Assembly: GCA_937997635.1 (NCBI GenBank)
Contig: CALLFA010000038.1
Span: forward strand, 1-41,910
Source: an uncultured Saprospiraceae bacterium
GTDB lineage: Bacteria > Bacteroidota > Bacteroidia > Chitinophagales > Saprospiraceae
Direction: 5' to 3'
Length of the DNA: 41,910 nucleotides
Positions 34,802 through 41,910 of this stretch are shown here, one piece after another (the first letter of the stretch is position 1; each line of letters starts with the position of its first letter). Made by a program: the position numbers and the translations under genes. Below the pieces are notes generated by a model. The model searched no databases. It was given only the letters and a program-made list of their open reading frames with translations, and was not told where the DNA came from.

Positions 34802-36146
34802 TGCGTAAAGGTAGAATGAATGATTTAGCTTTAAAACTATTTTTCACAGTTAAAAGATCAACTGTTGGGTCTATGAATGGCTGACTAAGTCTACCATTTA
34901 GTGATGCATAAGATTCTACAAATATTTGCACATTTTGATGGCCTTGACTTTTAAAGTGATCACCCAAATAATGTGCATATTCTACAATGAAATCAGGCTG
35001 TGTCGACATCTGCTTTTGTTGGAAGGCAGTCAAGAAATCTTCATTCTGAACATAAAACTGTTTACCACTCACACGATCAACTACTTTAAAATTAGCATAG
35101 CCTGTCTTCTCCATTAACATGACTCGCCAAGAAAAGCGATATCCTTGTTCCGTCCAAAATAAATTGCCAGCATACAAATGACTTCTGAGTGGAACCAATA
35201 GTTGAGTAAGAAAAAACAGCGGAAGTATGAGTAATGCTGCACGACTGAAAAAAGTACTGGCGGTTAATTTCATACCATTACAAAATGCCTCATATGGAAT
35301 TCTAAATACTTTCGATATTCCTTTCAATAGTCTGGTATGAAATGAATTACTAAAAAATAATAAGCTTGCAACTATCATGAGGTATGGAAACATGCCTATA
35401 GGAAACATCGCTTTGGTCAAAAAATGAAATAATAAAACAACAATAAAAGCAATTACTCTAGTACGAGACCACAATAATAAAAACACAATAAACAAATCGT
35501 AAACCGCTCCACCCCAACTAAATAAATAATGCAACCATCGTTCATCCATAAACTGACCGATAATAGGCATATCTATTTTATCTCTCAGCCAAATACCAAG
35601 AGGAAGTGCTTTGTACATCCAATCACCATTCAACTTAGCTAAGCCAGCAGAGATATACACGATGGAAATCATCAGGCGTAAAGCATCAATATTCCATTTA
35701 GGAATAAATTCTACACGAATGCTTTTATTCAAAAATGAATCAACCGAAAAATGACGATGTGCGGGAAGCCACATTAAAATAAATGCCATTAATGATACAA
35801 AGTAATAGTGATTCAGATAAGTTGTCTTATCCATTAATTCTATATAGGTAAAGCTCAAAAAGAAAACTAAAATGGATATTCTGTATTTAAATCCAATGGC
35901 AAAGAAAAGAGCGGACAGTCCACAAATAAAAAACAACGCATACGTCCAATTTCCTGGAACTTGTACCCACTCAAATCCATAATAGTGGAAATGAAAATTT
36001 GGCAACAAGTATAATTTTTCTATCCAGCCATAATACCAGAAACGAATCATACTAACGACCAATAGTAATCCAAATAAAACACGAAAGACAGCTAGAGGCG
36101 CTGCTTTTGTCTGCTTATGTAAATATGTTTGAATGGAGATGGACAT
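34794..36146 (-). CDS. HTTM / vitamin K-dependent gamma-carboxylase-like membrane protein
   Basis: 450 residues. The ATG at 36146 shares its first base with the imelysin stop (TGATG), a typical coupling signal; the upstream TTG at 36149 is less likely. About eight membrane helices span the first ~310 residues, with YLNHYYFVSLMAFILMWLPA and SAGLAKLNGDWMYK, which match the HTTM region of vitamin K-dependent gamma-carboxylases. A soluble periplasmic-type tail (about 330-450) contains FSWRVMLMEKTGYANFKV and PDFIVEYAHYLGDHFK through NGRLSQPFIDPTVDL, the second VKGC domain. The vertebrate enzyme converts Glu to gamma-carboxy-Glu, which binds calcium. Bacterial relatives are not well understood. Its place between imelysin and TonB receptor genes suggests a role in metal acquisition. 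Confidence 0.9.
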   Translation of the reverse strand: MSISIQTYLHKQTKAAPLAVFRVLFGLLLVVSMIRFWYYGWIEKLYLLPNFHFHYYGFEWVQVPGNWTYALFFICGLSALFFAIGFKYRISILVFFLSFTYIELMDKTTYLNHYYFVSLMAFILMWLPAHRHFSVDSFLNKSIRVEFIPKWNIDALRLMISIVYISAGLAKLNGDWMYKALPLGIWLRDKIDMPIIGQFMDERWLHYLFSWGGAVYDLFIVFLLLWSRTRVIAFIVVLLFHFLTKAMFPIGMFPYLMIVASLLFFSNSFHTRLLKGISKVFRIPYEAFCNGMKLTASTFFSRAALLILPLFFLTQLLVPLRSHLYAGNLFWTEQGYRFSWRVMLMEKTGYANFKVVDRVSGKQFYVQNEDFLTAFQQKQMSTQPDFIVEYAHYLGDHFKSQGHQNVQIFVESYASLNGRLSQPFIDPTVDLLTVKNSFKAKSFILPLRND

Positions 36147-37264
36147 CAATCACCATCAGCATCTACAAAATCTACTTGAATGTTTAACGCTTGAAGCATA
36201 TCGACTTTTAGTAAAACCACTGCATCTTGGAGTTCATAGTATAACGCTTCCATAGCAGGATTATCTTCAAGGATTTGTTCTTGAAAATTATTATTTACGC
36301 CTACAAGTTGTGATTCTGCACTTTGCCATTGTTCATTTATGGCTGCTGCCAAATCGACTTCTGTATCAGCAGTCATATGGATGTGTTCTAAATATTGCCT
36401 AAGACTTATGCCTTGTCGGCCTGTACGGAATGAAATCCCATTAAAGAAATCTTGTACCGCTGAAAAGCCTCCTTGAAACAATTGCTTGGAAAAATTCATG
36501 GAGTAGAAGCCCTCTACGCGACTGGGTTCTGTATTAGTTGAAAATTTGCCAGCAGGTATGCCCACTTTAGCTGCTCTCAAAAATCGCTCATAGTAGAATA
36601 AAAAATCATTCACCAATTTATCTGTAGAAGCTGTTGCAGAAGAGCCATCATTAGATACAAACTCATCTCTAAAACCATCATTCCAATCTGTTAATACTTC
36701 TGTATTTAAATCTCTGATTCTATTTACCAAGGCTTCTGTATAGACTCTACCATTTTCAGAAGTCAACAATTGGATGATCGTTTCATCAGTATCTTCTATT
36801 CCGTATAATAAGTAATCCAACGCAGGAAACCCTTGTGCTGCAAAATTAGAAGGTAAGACTAAGTTAAAATCCTGTGAATTTAAGTTGTTTTCAATCAGTT
36901 CTTCGTTAGCCGGATAAATGTTCATGAAATTGCGTAAGCCTATTTCTTCAGCTTTTCCTATCTCAAATATCGACACCTGCTGCCATGTTTGATATGAAGA
37001 GAGATAAGCATCTCGGAAATCATTTAAACTAGATTGCGATGGGTTCGCATAAAATGCATTCATCGATTCCAACAGTATATCCAGACCTTCAACATGGTCG
37101 CTGTACGCTGGGATAATTATATCATCAGCCCAAAATGCAAGCATCTCTCCTCTATTAAAACTATTATTTTCAGTTTCCGGAGGACCTTCCCCTTCCATAT
37201 TGTCTCCCCCACAAGCAACTGCGAAGAAAAAAATAAGGCAAAGAAGAAAATGTAGTTTACTCAT
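36146..37264 (-). CDS. Imelysin family lipoprotein
   Basis: 372 residues with a lipoprotein signal (FFFAVAC, Cys18). The body is the two-part helical imelysin fold of iron-regulated envelope proteins: MLAFWADDIIIPAYSDHVEG and ETYQTWQQVSIFEIGKAE-like front half, then FPALDYLLYGIED and a second helical bundle with GFSAVQDFFNGISF and RQGISLRQYLEH. Imelysins are linked to iron or haem uptake; this one would face the periplasm or the outside. The family motif GxHxxE is changed here to GFPALD. It ends in the start of the HTTM gene (TGATG) and starts 15 bp after the DUF4856 gene, so all belong to one operon. Confidence 0.93.
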   Translation of the reverse strand: MSKLHFLLCLIFFFAVACGGDNMEGEGPPETENNSFNRGEMLAFWADDIIIPAYSDHVEGLDILLESMNAFYANPSQSSLNDFRDAYLSSYQTWQQVSIFEIGKAEEIGLRNFMNIYPANEELIENNLNSQDFNLVLPSNFAAQGFPALDYLLYGIEDTDETIIQLLTSENGRVYTEALVNRIRDLNTEVLTDWNDGFRDEFVSNDGSSATASTDKLVNDFLFYYERFLRAAKVGIPAGKFSTNTEPSRVEGFYSMNFSKQLFQGGFSAVQDFFNGISFRTGRQGISLRQYLEHIHMTADTEVDLAAAINEQWQSAESQLVGVNNNFQEQILEDNPAMEALYYELQDAVVLLKVDMLQALNIQVDFVDADGD

Positions 37265-37279
37265 TATTAGGGTTTTGGA

Positions 37280-38512
37280 CTAGCTTCCAGCTTGATTGAC
37301 AGTAAATTCAAATTTTGATGCAATATCAGTTGACAGTTGATCCAATGTCGTTGCACCTATATCCCAAAATCCGTTTCCTTGAGTTAATTGTTGTATAAAC
37401 CCATCTACTTCTGATTTAGCGAATAGTGCTTGGCCAGTATTCGAATCTTTTAAAAACCTCAAACTAAAGACAAAGCCATATCCTTCAGATAAGTCGTGAA
37501 AAGCTCCACCGAAATCACCGTTGGCCAATGCATTCTTACCTTGTTGCAAATAGAAAACAGCTCTTACTCCAACGACCTCGGAAACTCTGTCTGTAATGAT
37601 TGCCGCTTGCTCATCTCTCAAGTCATAATCTTTTGCAACAATGGCTGCTCTTCCTAGTTTTAGTGCTTCGTATATGTCACTTGCGATACCAGTGAAATCA
37701 TTGTCGCCTTCAACTCTACTTAAATACTTATTTAAAAAACCATCACCACCAAGTGTGTTTAATGGTTGTGCGAAGTCTGTTCCAGGAGCACCAAAAATAT
37801 AGCCAAATGCTTCATCCCATTTGTGCTCCATATTTGTATATACTTGACCTTCTACAACAATGCCATTGTCGTTATTTTCAACATTCAATCCTTCGTCTAA
37901 TACTGAAGGACTCAAGTAATTGTTCAGCATCTGATCTACCATCAAAGCGCCGATTAAGGACTTGGCTACTGCTTGGTTATATTCTAAACCACCGCCATTT
38001 ACATATCTGGCTGACGAACCATCAGCAATTTGACCAGCCACTCCTTTAGCAGCTAATTCATTTTGATTGGGGAACACTTCTGTAACTTGAGCTAAAATAA
38101 GGCGCTCTATTTCAACTTTAATTTGTGATGACTCGGCATTGTTTGTGGAGAAGAAATCTCTTGATGCTGCTACTTTTGATTTTATACTTTTGGAAGAAGC
38201 ATTGAGATCAGCATCTAGAAATGGATTCGCATCACCACCTGAAGCGGTCTGATTTGTATACATTTCTAATAATTGTTCTGGTGTGGATTCAAAATTTGAC
38301 ATGGCATTCACCATCTCTGTTGCCATACCAATTCTCTCCGTTTGTCCAGTAAAGGAAACAGTTGAAGCTCCATCTCTAGTGAAGTCATACGTTGTAGGAT
38401 TCACTAATTCATTAACAGGATCGATAGGCTCTATGATTGTACCGTCATCAGAACATGAGGCAAAAACTGAGATAATAGTGAATAACAAGAGGAGTTGTTT
38501 TATATTTGCCAT
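37280..38512 (-). CDS. DUF4856 domain lipoprotein
   Basis: 410 residues. A lipoprotein signal (ISVFASC, Cys20) is followed by SDDGT, which fits the acidic lipoprotein export signal known to send Bacteroidota lipoproteins to the cell surface. The rest is the DUF4856 domain (TTYDFTRDGASTVSFTGQTE, FFSTNNAESSQIKVE, EHKWDEAFGYIFGAP). DUF4856 proteins regularly sit beside imelysin genes. It is the first gene of the operon, with a good -33/-7 promoter match about 35 bp upstream, so the whole set may be switched from here. It probably works on the outer face together with imelysin and the TonB receptor; the substrate is unknown, metal being the best guess. Confidence 0.92.
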   Translation of the reverse strand: MANIKQLLLLFTIISVFASCSDDGTIIEPIDPVNELVNPTTYDFTRDGASTVSFTGQTERIGMATEMVNAMSNFESTPEQLLEMYTNQTASGGDANPFLDADLNASSKSIKSKVAASRDFFSTNNAESSQIKVEIERLILAQVTEVFPNQNELAAKGVAGQIADGSSARYVNGGGLEYNQAVAKSLIGALMVDQMLNNYLSPSVLDEGLNVENNDNGIVVEGQVYTNMEHKWDEAFGYIFGAPGTDFAQPLNTLGGDGFLNKYLSRVEGDNDFTGIASDIYEALKLGRAAIVAKDYDLRDEQAAIITDRVSEVVGVRAVFYLQQGKNALANGDFGGAFHDLSEGYGFVFSLRFLKDSNTGQALFAKSEVDGFIQQLTQGNGFWDIGATTLDQLSTDIASKFEFTVNQAGS

Positions 38513-38550
38513 ATCTCCTTATTTTTATTTAGATTAAATCTTAATAAGAA

Positions 38551-38583
38551 CAAATGTAGGCAAATATTCTACTTCATACCAAG
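38551..38583 (-). promoter_or_regulatory. Promoter of the DUF4856-imelysin-HTTM-TonB operon
   Basis: On the minus strand CTTG (38583-38580, one mismatch to TTTG), 21 bases, then TACATTTG (38558-38551), an exact TAnnTTTG box. Transcription would start near 38544, giving a leader of roughly 30 nt. No clear Fur-type palindrome was recognised around it. Confidence 0.5.
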
Positions 38584-38773
38584 CTGCCAGCATGTTTTTT
38601 TGTGTTTGTTTAAAACTTTTCGAAGCATAGTATGCGAACGTTAATTTTAGTCGTAACCCCGAATAAAGACAGGTGATTCATCAATGCAGCAACATGACGC
38701 TTAGAAAATAGACAAACTCGCCAGCGACATTAGACTCTGTCCTTTTTAAGAGATAAATCATGATGGTACATTG

Positions 38774-40630
38774 TTACATATTGGAATTCTTTTTGTAGGA
38801 CTGGTTTGGGTGATTTACCATTGTTGGATAAGTATAAATTAGACGTTCTTCATCAATTAGAGGTTTAATGTAAGTTCGACTAATCCAATTTTCATCTTTT
38901 TGTAAAATGACTGATAAATCTGTCAACTTTAGTGGAGCATCTTTACACAGCTCTTCTATTATCACCTTAATTTTCTCGGGGTCTCGTTCCCTAGTCTTCA
39001 GACTTAAAATTTTTTCTTTTAAATCGTCCGAAATTTGGTATTCTCTAAATTTTTTTTCTTCAGTGTTATCCTTTTTTGCTTCTGTGCTTAAATCAATAGG
39101 TTCTGTGGTTAAGTTGCCTACTTCTGTGTTTATTTTTAGAGCTTCTGTGTTTAAGTTGAATTGAGATATTTTCGGTGTTGGTATATAATATGTTGCTCTA
39201 CCTTTCCCTTTTTGATCAAATAATCCGAATTCTCTTAGCTGTCTTAGATCATTACTAGATTTGAGTGTATCACTATCAGAAAGTTGCCTATAGGCATTAT
39301 TGTCAATAGCACCTGTTTCTCTTATAAAAATTAGAGCTTGCTTTTGAGTGTCGTTGAGGTCAAATGATTCGAAGTTCGACAACCAATCTATATCAGATTT
39401 GCTTAGAAAGTGATGAAGCAATAATCTTGCCGTGAATTTGTTGCTGTCGCGATTAGAACTAAAGGTTGGTGGTGCTAACTGCGCTGATTGAAGTAACCTT
39501 TTCATAGCTCTTATACCTGATCCTTTTGTTTCAGCTAAATTAGTTTCATGAAATACAGCTGCAATAAAAGGGTTTCTTGTTTCAGACCCTGGTGTTCCAA
39601 GTAGTTCTTCAGACTTTAATGAAAAACCTGGATTCAAGATTTCCAAACGATTATCATATCTAATGACTTGAATAGGAGACGAAACTCTATAAGACCTATG
39701 CATTAAAGCATTCGTAATTACTTCCCTTAATACTTTTATCGGCATTCCAACTGCATCAGCCTGAATTGATTTTTCCAATCTAAAGCCTTTAGGGAGATCA
39801 GAATATATTGCGTCAATTATTCTAAAAATTAAAGTTATTAGCGGACCACGCATATCAATAGTTGTATATCTTTCATCCGGATCAGAAACCCAATCTACCC
39901 CGTTCACTCTGATATAATCGACTCTTTGCATTGGAAAAATTCTTCTCAAGGATTTAGATTTCCCAAACAAAATTAGTCCAGCAATAGTTAATCTATTAGT
40001 CCCATCCGTTGTATAGCATCCAAGTGCCTGCAATAATTCTGCGTCAGAGAAAGTAAGTTCCTCCGCAACAGGATTCACCTTGCTTCGTAAATCTCTATAC
40101 CTTTTTAATGCAAGTTCATCTATGTCACCAAGATTGGTATTATCTAATGCTGAAGAATCAAATGTTTTTTCATTAGCATAAAACAGATGTAGATCATCTT
40201 CAGTACACCTATGATCAGTTGGGCCAATTCTCCTATATGCACCCTGAGGAAGACCTTCACTTTTAAAATATAATGGTTTCTGATCTAAGGGGAGTTCCAA
40301 TATTTTAATCACTGCAACATTATAACCATTAATTTGCTCAATTGAAATATGTGGTCTAATCGAACGATTGAACATACTAGCTGAATTTGTCGCCAATTCA
40401 GATTGAATTTTATCAGCATCTATAATTGGATCGATCACGTATTGTGGAAATAATGATGATTCATCTTTTATTGCACCTAGTAATATATATCCTTCTTCTA
40501 ATTCAGGTTCGTTCGCAAAGGCACAAATAGTTTCCATAACTGATTTAGAAACCCCAGTACCCGGTTTTGCTTCGATATTAGTTATTTCATCAGTCTGATT
40601 CAATTTTTCAAATATTTCCTTTGCAGTCAC
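38774..40630 (-). CDS. AlbA_2 (Schlafen-type) domain protein with GHKL-like ATPase and minisatellite linker
   Basis: About 619 residues from GTG 40630; a TTG at 40648 would overlap a -7 promoter box, so GTG is favoured. The N-terminal AlbA_2 domain (about 1-125) has NIEAKPGTGVSKSVMETICA, EGYILLGAI and GAYRRIGPTDHRC. A GHKL-type ATPase C-terminal domain of the RecG-related family follows (LREVITNALMHRSYRVSSPI, NRLEILNPG, KGSGIRAMKRLL). After a winged-helix-like segment comes a linker of five seven-residue repeats ((N/S/T)TE....) and a C-terminal helical region. Such proteins are usually called putative transcriptional regulators or ATP-binding proteins; some act in defence against phages, but nothing here proves this. 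It is a single gene between the metal operon and the penicillin acylase gene. Confidence 0.85.
   Translation of the reverse strand: MTAKEIFEKLNQTDEITNIEAKPGTGVSKSVMETICAFANEPELEEGYILLGAIKDESSLFPQYVIDPIIDADKIQSELATNSASMFNRSIRPHISIEQINGYNVAVIKILELPLDQKPLYFKSEGLPQGAYRRIGPTDHRCTEDDLHLFYANEKTFDSSALDNTNLGDIDELALKRYRDLRSKVNPVAEELTFSDAELLQALGCYTTDGTNRLTIAGLILFGKSKSLRRIFPMQRVDYIRVNGVDWVSDPDERYTTIDMRGPLITLIFRIIDAIYSDLPKGFRLEKSIQADAVGMPIKVLREVITNALMHRSYRVSSPIQVIRYDNRLEILNPGFSLKSEELLGTPGSETRNPFIAAVFHETNLAETKGSGIRAMKRLLQSAQLAPPTFSSNRDSNKFTARLLLHHFLSKSDIDWLSNFESFDLNDTQKQALIFIRETGAIDNNAYRQLSDSDTLKSSNDLRQLREFGLFDQKGKGRATYYIPTPKISQFNLNTEALKINTEVGNLTTEPIDLSTEAKKDNTEEKKFREYQISDDLKEKILSLKTRERDPEKIKVIIEELCKDAPLKLTDLSVILQKDENWISRTYIKPLIDEERLIYTYPTMVNHPNQSYKKNSNM
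39059..39163 (-). repeat. Five 21-bp coding repeats in the AlbA_2 ATPase gene
   Basis: Five consecutive 21-bp units (39059, 39080, 39101, 39122, 39143) with the plus-strand core TTCTGTGTTTAAGTT. They encode NTEALKI, NTEVGNL, TTEPIDL, STEAKKD and NTEEKKF on the minus strand. The unit is seven codons, so copy-number change keeps the frame. Confidence 0.9.
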
Positions 40631-40645
40631 AATGCTAATTTTCAA

Positions 40646-40653
40646 CAAAAATA
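40646..40653 (-). promoter_or_regulatory. Candidate -7 box for the AlbA_2 ATPase gene (TATTTTTG)
   Basis: Exact TAnnTTTG match on the minus strand. It overlaps the possible TTG start at 40648 and so argues for GTG 40630, with a leader of about 10 nt. No matching -33 TTTG was found. Confidence 0.3.
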
Positions 40654-40773
40654 GGTATTATAATATCATTACATGACAGGGTAGTATTTTCTGACATGTA
40701 ACTATAGTACATACAGACACCAACTTCCTATTAAAATCTTATCTTAGTTAATCCCGGCAATAAATACCTAACT

Positions 40774-41910
40774 ATGACGCAATCCTACCTTATTACCTTT
40801 AAAAACACCTTCCAGTTTCAAACACTTTTACTCATTTGTGTATTGATACTCACAGTTGGTTGTAAGACAGCACAAGATATTAACGAGGAAATAAATGCAT
40901 CAACTCCCTCCCCACTCGACAAACTAGACCAACCCGTTGAAGTTCTCGTCGACAAATACGGTATCCCTCATATTTACGCACAGACACAACACGATTTGTT
41001 TTTCGCCCAAGGCTACCATGCTGCTAAAGATCGATTATTCCAATTTGAAGTATGGCGTAGACAGGCGACAGGTACCGTGGCAGAAATACTAGGTGAGCGA
41101 GAATTAAAAAGAGACATTGGAACAAGACTATTCAAATTCCGCAAGGACATCAATAAAGAAATGGCGCACTATCACGATGATGGTATCGAAATCATTACGG
41201 CTTATGTCGATGGTGTCAATGCTTATATTGAAGAGGCTCGCAAGTCTCCTAAGGAATTGCCGATGGAGTTTGGTCTACTCGGAATCATGCCAGAGTTCTG
41301 GACTCCAGAAGTTGTTATTTCCAGACATCAAGGTCTGCTTGGTAATGTTGGTTTGGAGTTAGAGATTGGGAGGGCAGTGGCTGCTGTTGGCGAAGAGAAA
41401 GTCAAACAATTGGTGTGGTTTCACCCAAAAGATCCGGACTTGACTATTGATTCGACCATTAATTTGGAGCACTTGAGTTATGATATTCTTGGGCTGTATG
41501 ATGCGTATCGAAAACCAGTTTCTTTTACTCCAGAAGATATCCTAGATGGTTCTTTTGGAAGTATAGATGAGCAGACTAAAGTAAAAGAAGAGGATCAGTT
41601 GACAGATATTTTTGACTTTGATATTGGCAGCAACAATTGGGTCGTCAAAGGTGATCGCACAGAATCTGGAATGCCCATTATGGCAAATGATCCGCATCGT
41701 ACCTTGGCAGTTCCTTCTCTGAGATACATGGCACATTTGGTTGGGCCCGGTTGGAATGTGATCGGGGGTGGCGAACCAGAAATACCGGGCATTTCTATTG
41801 GCCATAACGAACATGGGGCATGGGGATTGACTGTATTTCGCACTGATGCTGAAGACATTTATGTGTACAAGACGAATCCAGATAATCCAAATCAATATTG
41901 GCACAACGAT
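40774..41910 (+). CDS. Penicillin acylase family lipoprotein (5' part; runs off the window)
   Basis: 379 codons from ATG 40774 to the window end, no stop. A lipoprotein signal ends in ILTVGC (Cys30). The Ntn-hydrolase alpha part follows: DKYGIPHIYAQTQHDLFFAQ, YHAAKDRLFQFEVWRRQATG and AYVDGVNAYIE. The nucleophile is Ser286 in DIGSNNWVV, the cut site that gives alpha and beta subunits after removal of the linker; the beta start continues with SGMPIMANDPHR and GEPEIPGISIGHNEHGAWGL. These enzymes hydrolyse amide bonds, for example beta-lactam side chains or acyl-homoserine lactones. As an envelope lipoprotein it may act on quorum signals or peptides. It is divergent from the AlbA_2 ATPase gene. 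The rest of the catalytic set lies beyond the window. Confidence 0.93.
   Translation, partial: MTQSYLITFKNTFQFQTLLLICVLILTVGCKTAQDINEEINASTPSPLDKLDQPVEVLVDKYGIPHIYAQTQHDLFFAQGYHAAKDRLFQFEVWRRQATGTVAEILGERELKRDIGTRLFKFRKDINKEMAHYHDDGIEIITAYVDGVNAYIEEARKSPKELPMEFGLLGIMPEFWTPEVVISRHQGLLGNVGLELEIGRAVAAVGEEKVKQLVWFHPKDPDLTIDSTINLEHLSYDILGLYDAYRKPVSFTPEDILDGSFGSIDEQTKVKEEDQLTDIFDFDIGSNNWVVKGDRTESGMPIMANDPHRTLAVPSLRYMAHLVGPGWNVIGGGEPEIPGISIGHNEHGAWGLTVFRTDAEDIYVYKTNPDNPNQYWHND

Noticed and set aside
38513..38773. Fur box in front of the metal operon
   Set aside because: No GATAATGATAATCATTATC-like palindrome could be found; only the basal promoter match is supported.
41542..41904. Minus-strand frames opposite the penicillin acylase gene
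   Set aside because: The plus-strand protein shows clear family motifs including the Ser nucleophile; the antisense frames have none.

Overview
The window looks like chromosomal DNA of a free-living member of the Bacteroidota. The evidence is AT-rich sequence, several type IX secretion (T9SS) C-terminal sorting domains, a carboxypeptidase-regulatory/TonB receptor, ECF sigma/FecR regulation, lineage-typical families (DUF4837, DUF4856, imelysin, propeller-type histidine kinase) and several matches to the Bacteroidota -7 promoter box TAnnTTTG. The multi-copy MopRED protein with a dockerin-like tail and the hairpin-rich intergenic repeats would suit a Saprospiria-like organism, but that placement is a guess. 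No rRNA, tRNA, CRISPR array, transposase or phage gene was seen.

Layout. 1-3.8 kb: a C-terminal remnant of a T9SS protein, a two-domain flavin-binding protein, and a TonB_C x2 / M23 peptidase / T9SS fusion that is a paralogue of the remnant. 3.8-4.2 kb: a heptamer tandem array and the htpG promoter region. 4.2-10.1 kb: htpG, a zinc-ribbon membrane protein and a large propeller histidine kinase. 10.4-18.5 kb (all minus): a secreted 12-repeat MopRED calcium-binding protein, a DUF4837 lipoprotein, a MoxR ATPase, a VanX-like D-Ala-D-Ala dipeptidase lipoprotein overlapping ligA, and a tiny secreted protein that is little more than a T9SS tag. 18.6-19.6 kb: three ~285-bp tandem units packed with short hairpins, plus a related hairpin cluster. 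19.7-23.6 kb: a PlsC-type acyltransferase, a sigma / anti-sigma-like / Spy-like operon and a TPR protein. 23.7-30 kb (minus): uvrC, a Crp/Fnr regulator, an ECF sigma with a FecR-like anti-sigma, and a PqiA-family protein. 30.2-38.5 kb (minus): a transport locus reading DUF4856 lipoprotein, imelysin lipoprotein, vitamin-K-dependent-gamma-carboxylase-like (HTTM) membrane protein, TonB receptor, then a small membrane protein and a sodium:solute symporter. 38.8-40.6 kb: an AlbA_2 plus GHKL-ATPase protein with a 21-bp coding minisatellite. The window ends inside a penicillin-acylase-family lipoprotein gene.

How the genes work together. The clearest functional unit is the DUF4856-imelysin-HTTM-TonB operon, with overlapping or nearly touching genes and a good promoter match in front. 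It probably captures and imports a metal, most likely iron or an iron complex, across the outer membrane; the carboxylase-like enzyme in the middle is the unexplained part. The sigma/anti-sigma/Spy-like set resembles an envelope-stress module. The ECF/FecR pair has no receptor next to it. The most promising leads are the metal operon, an orphan plus-strand terminator with an alternative hairpin at 26.7-26.8 kb, and the hairpin-packed 285-bp repeats.
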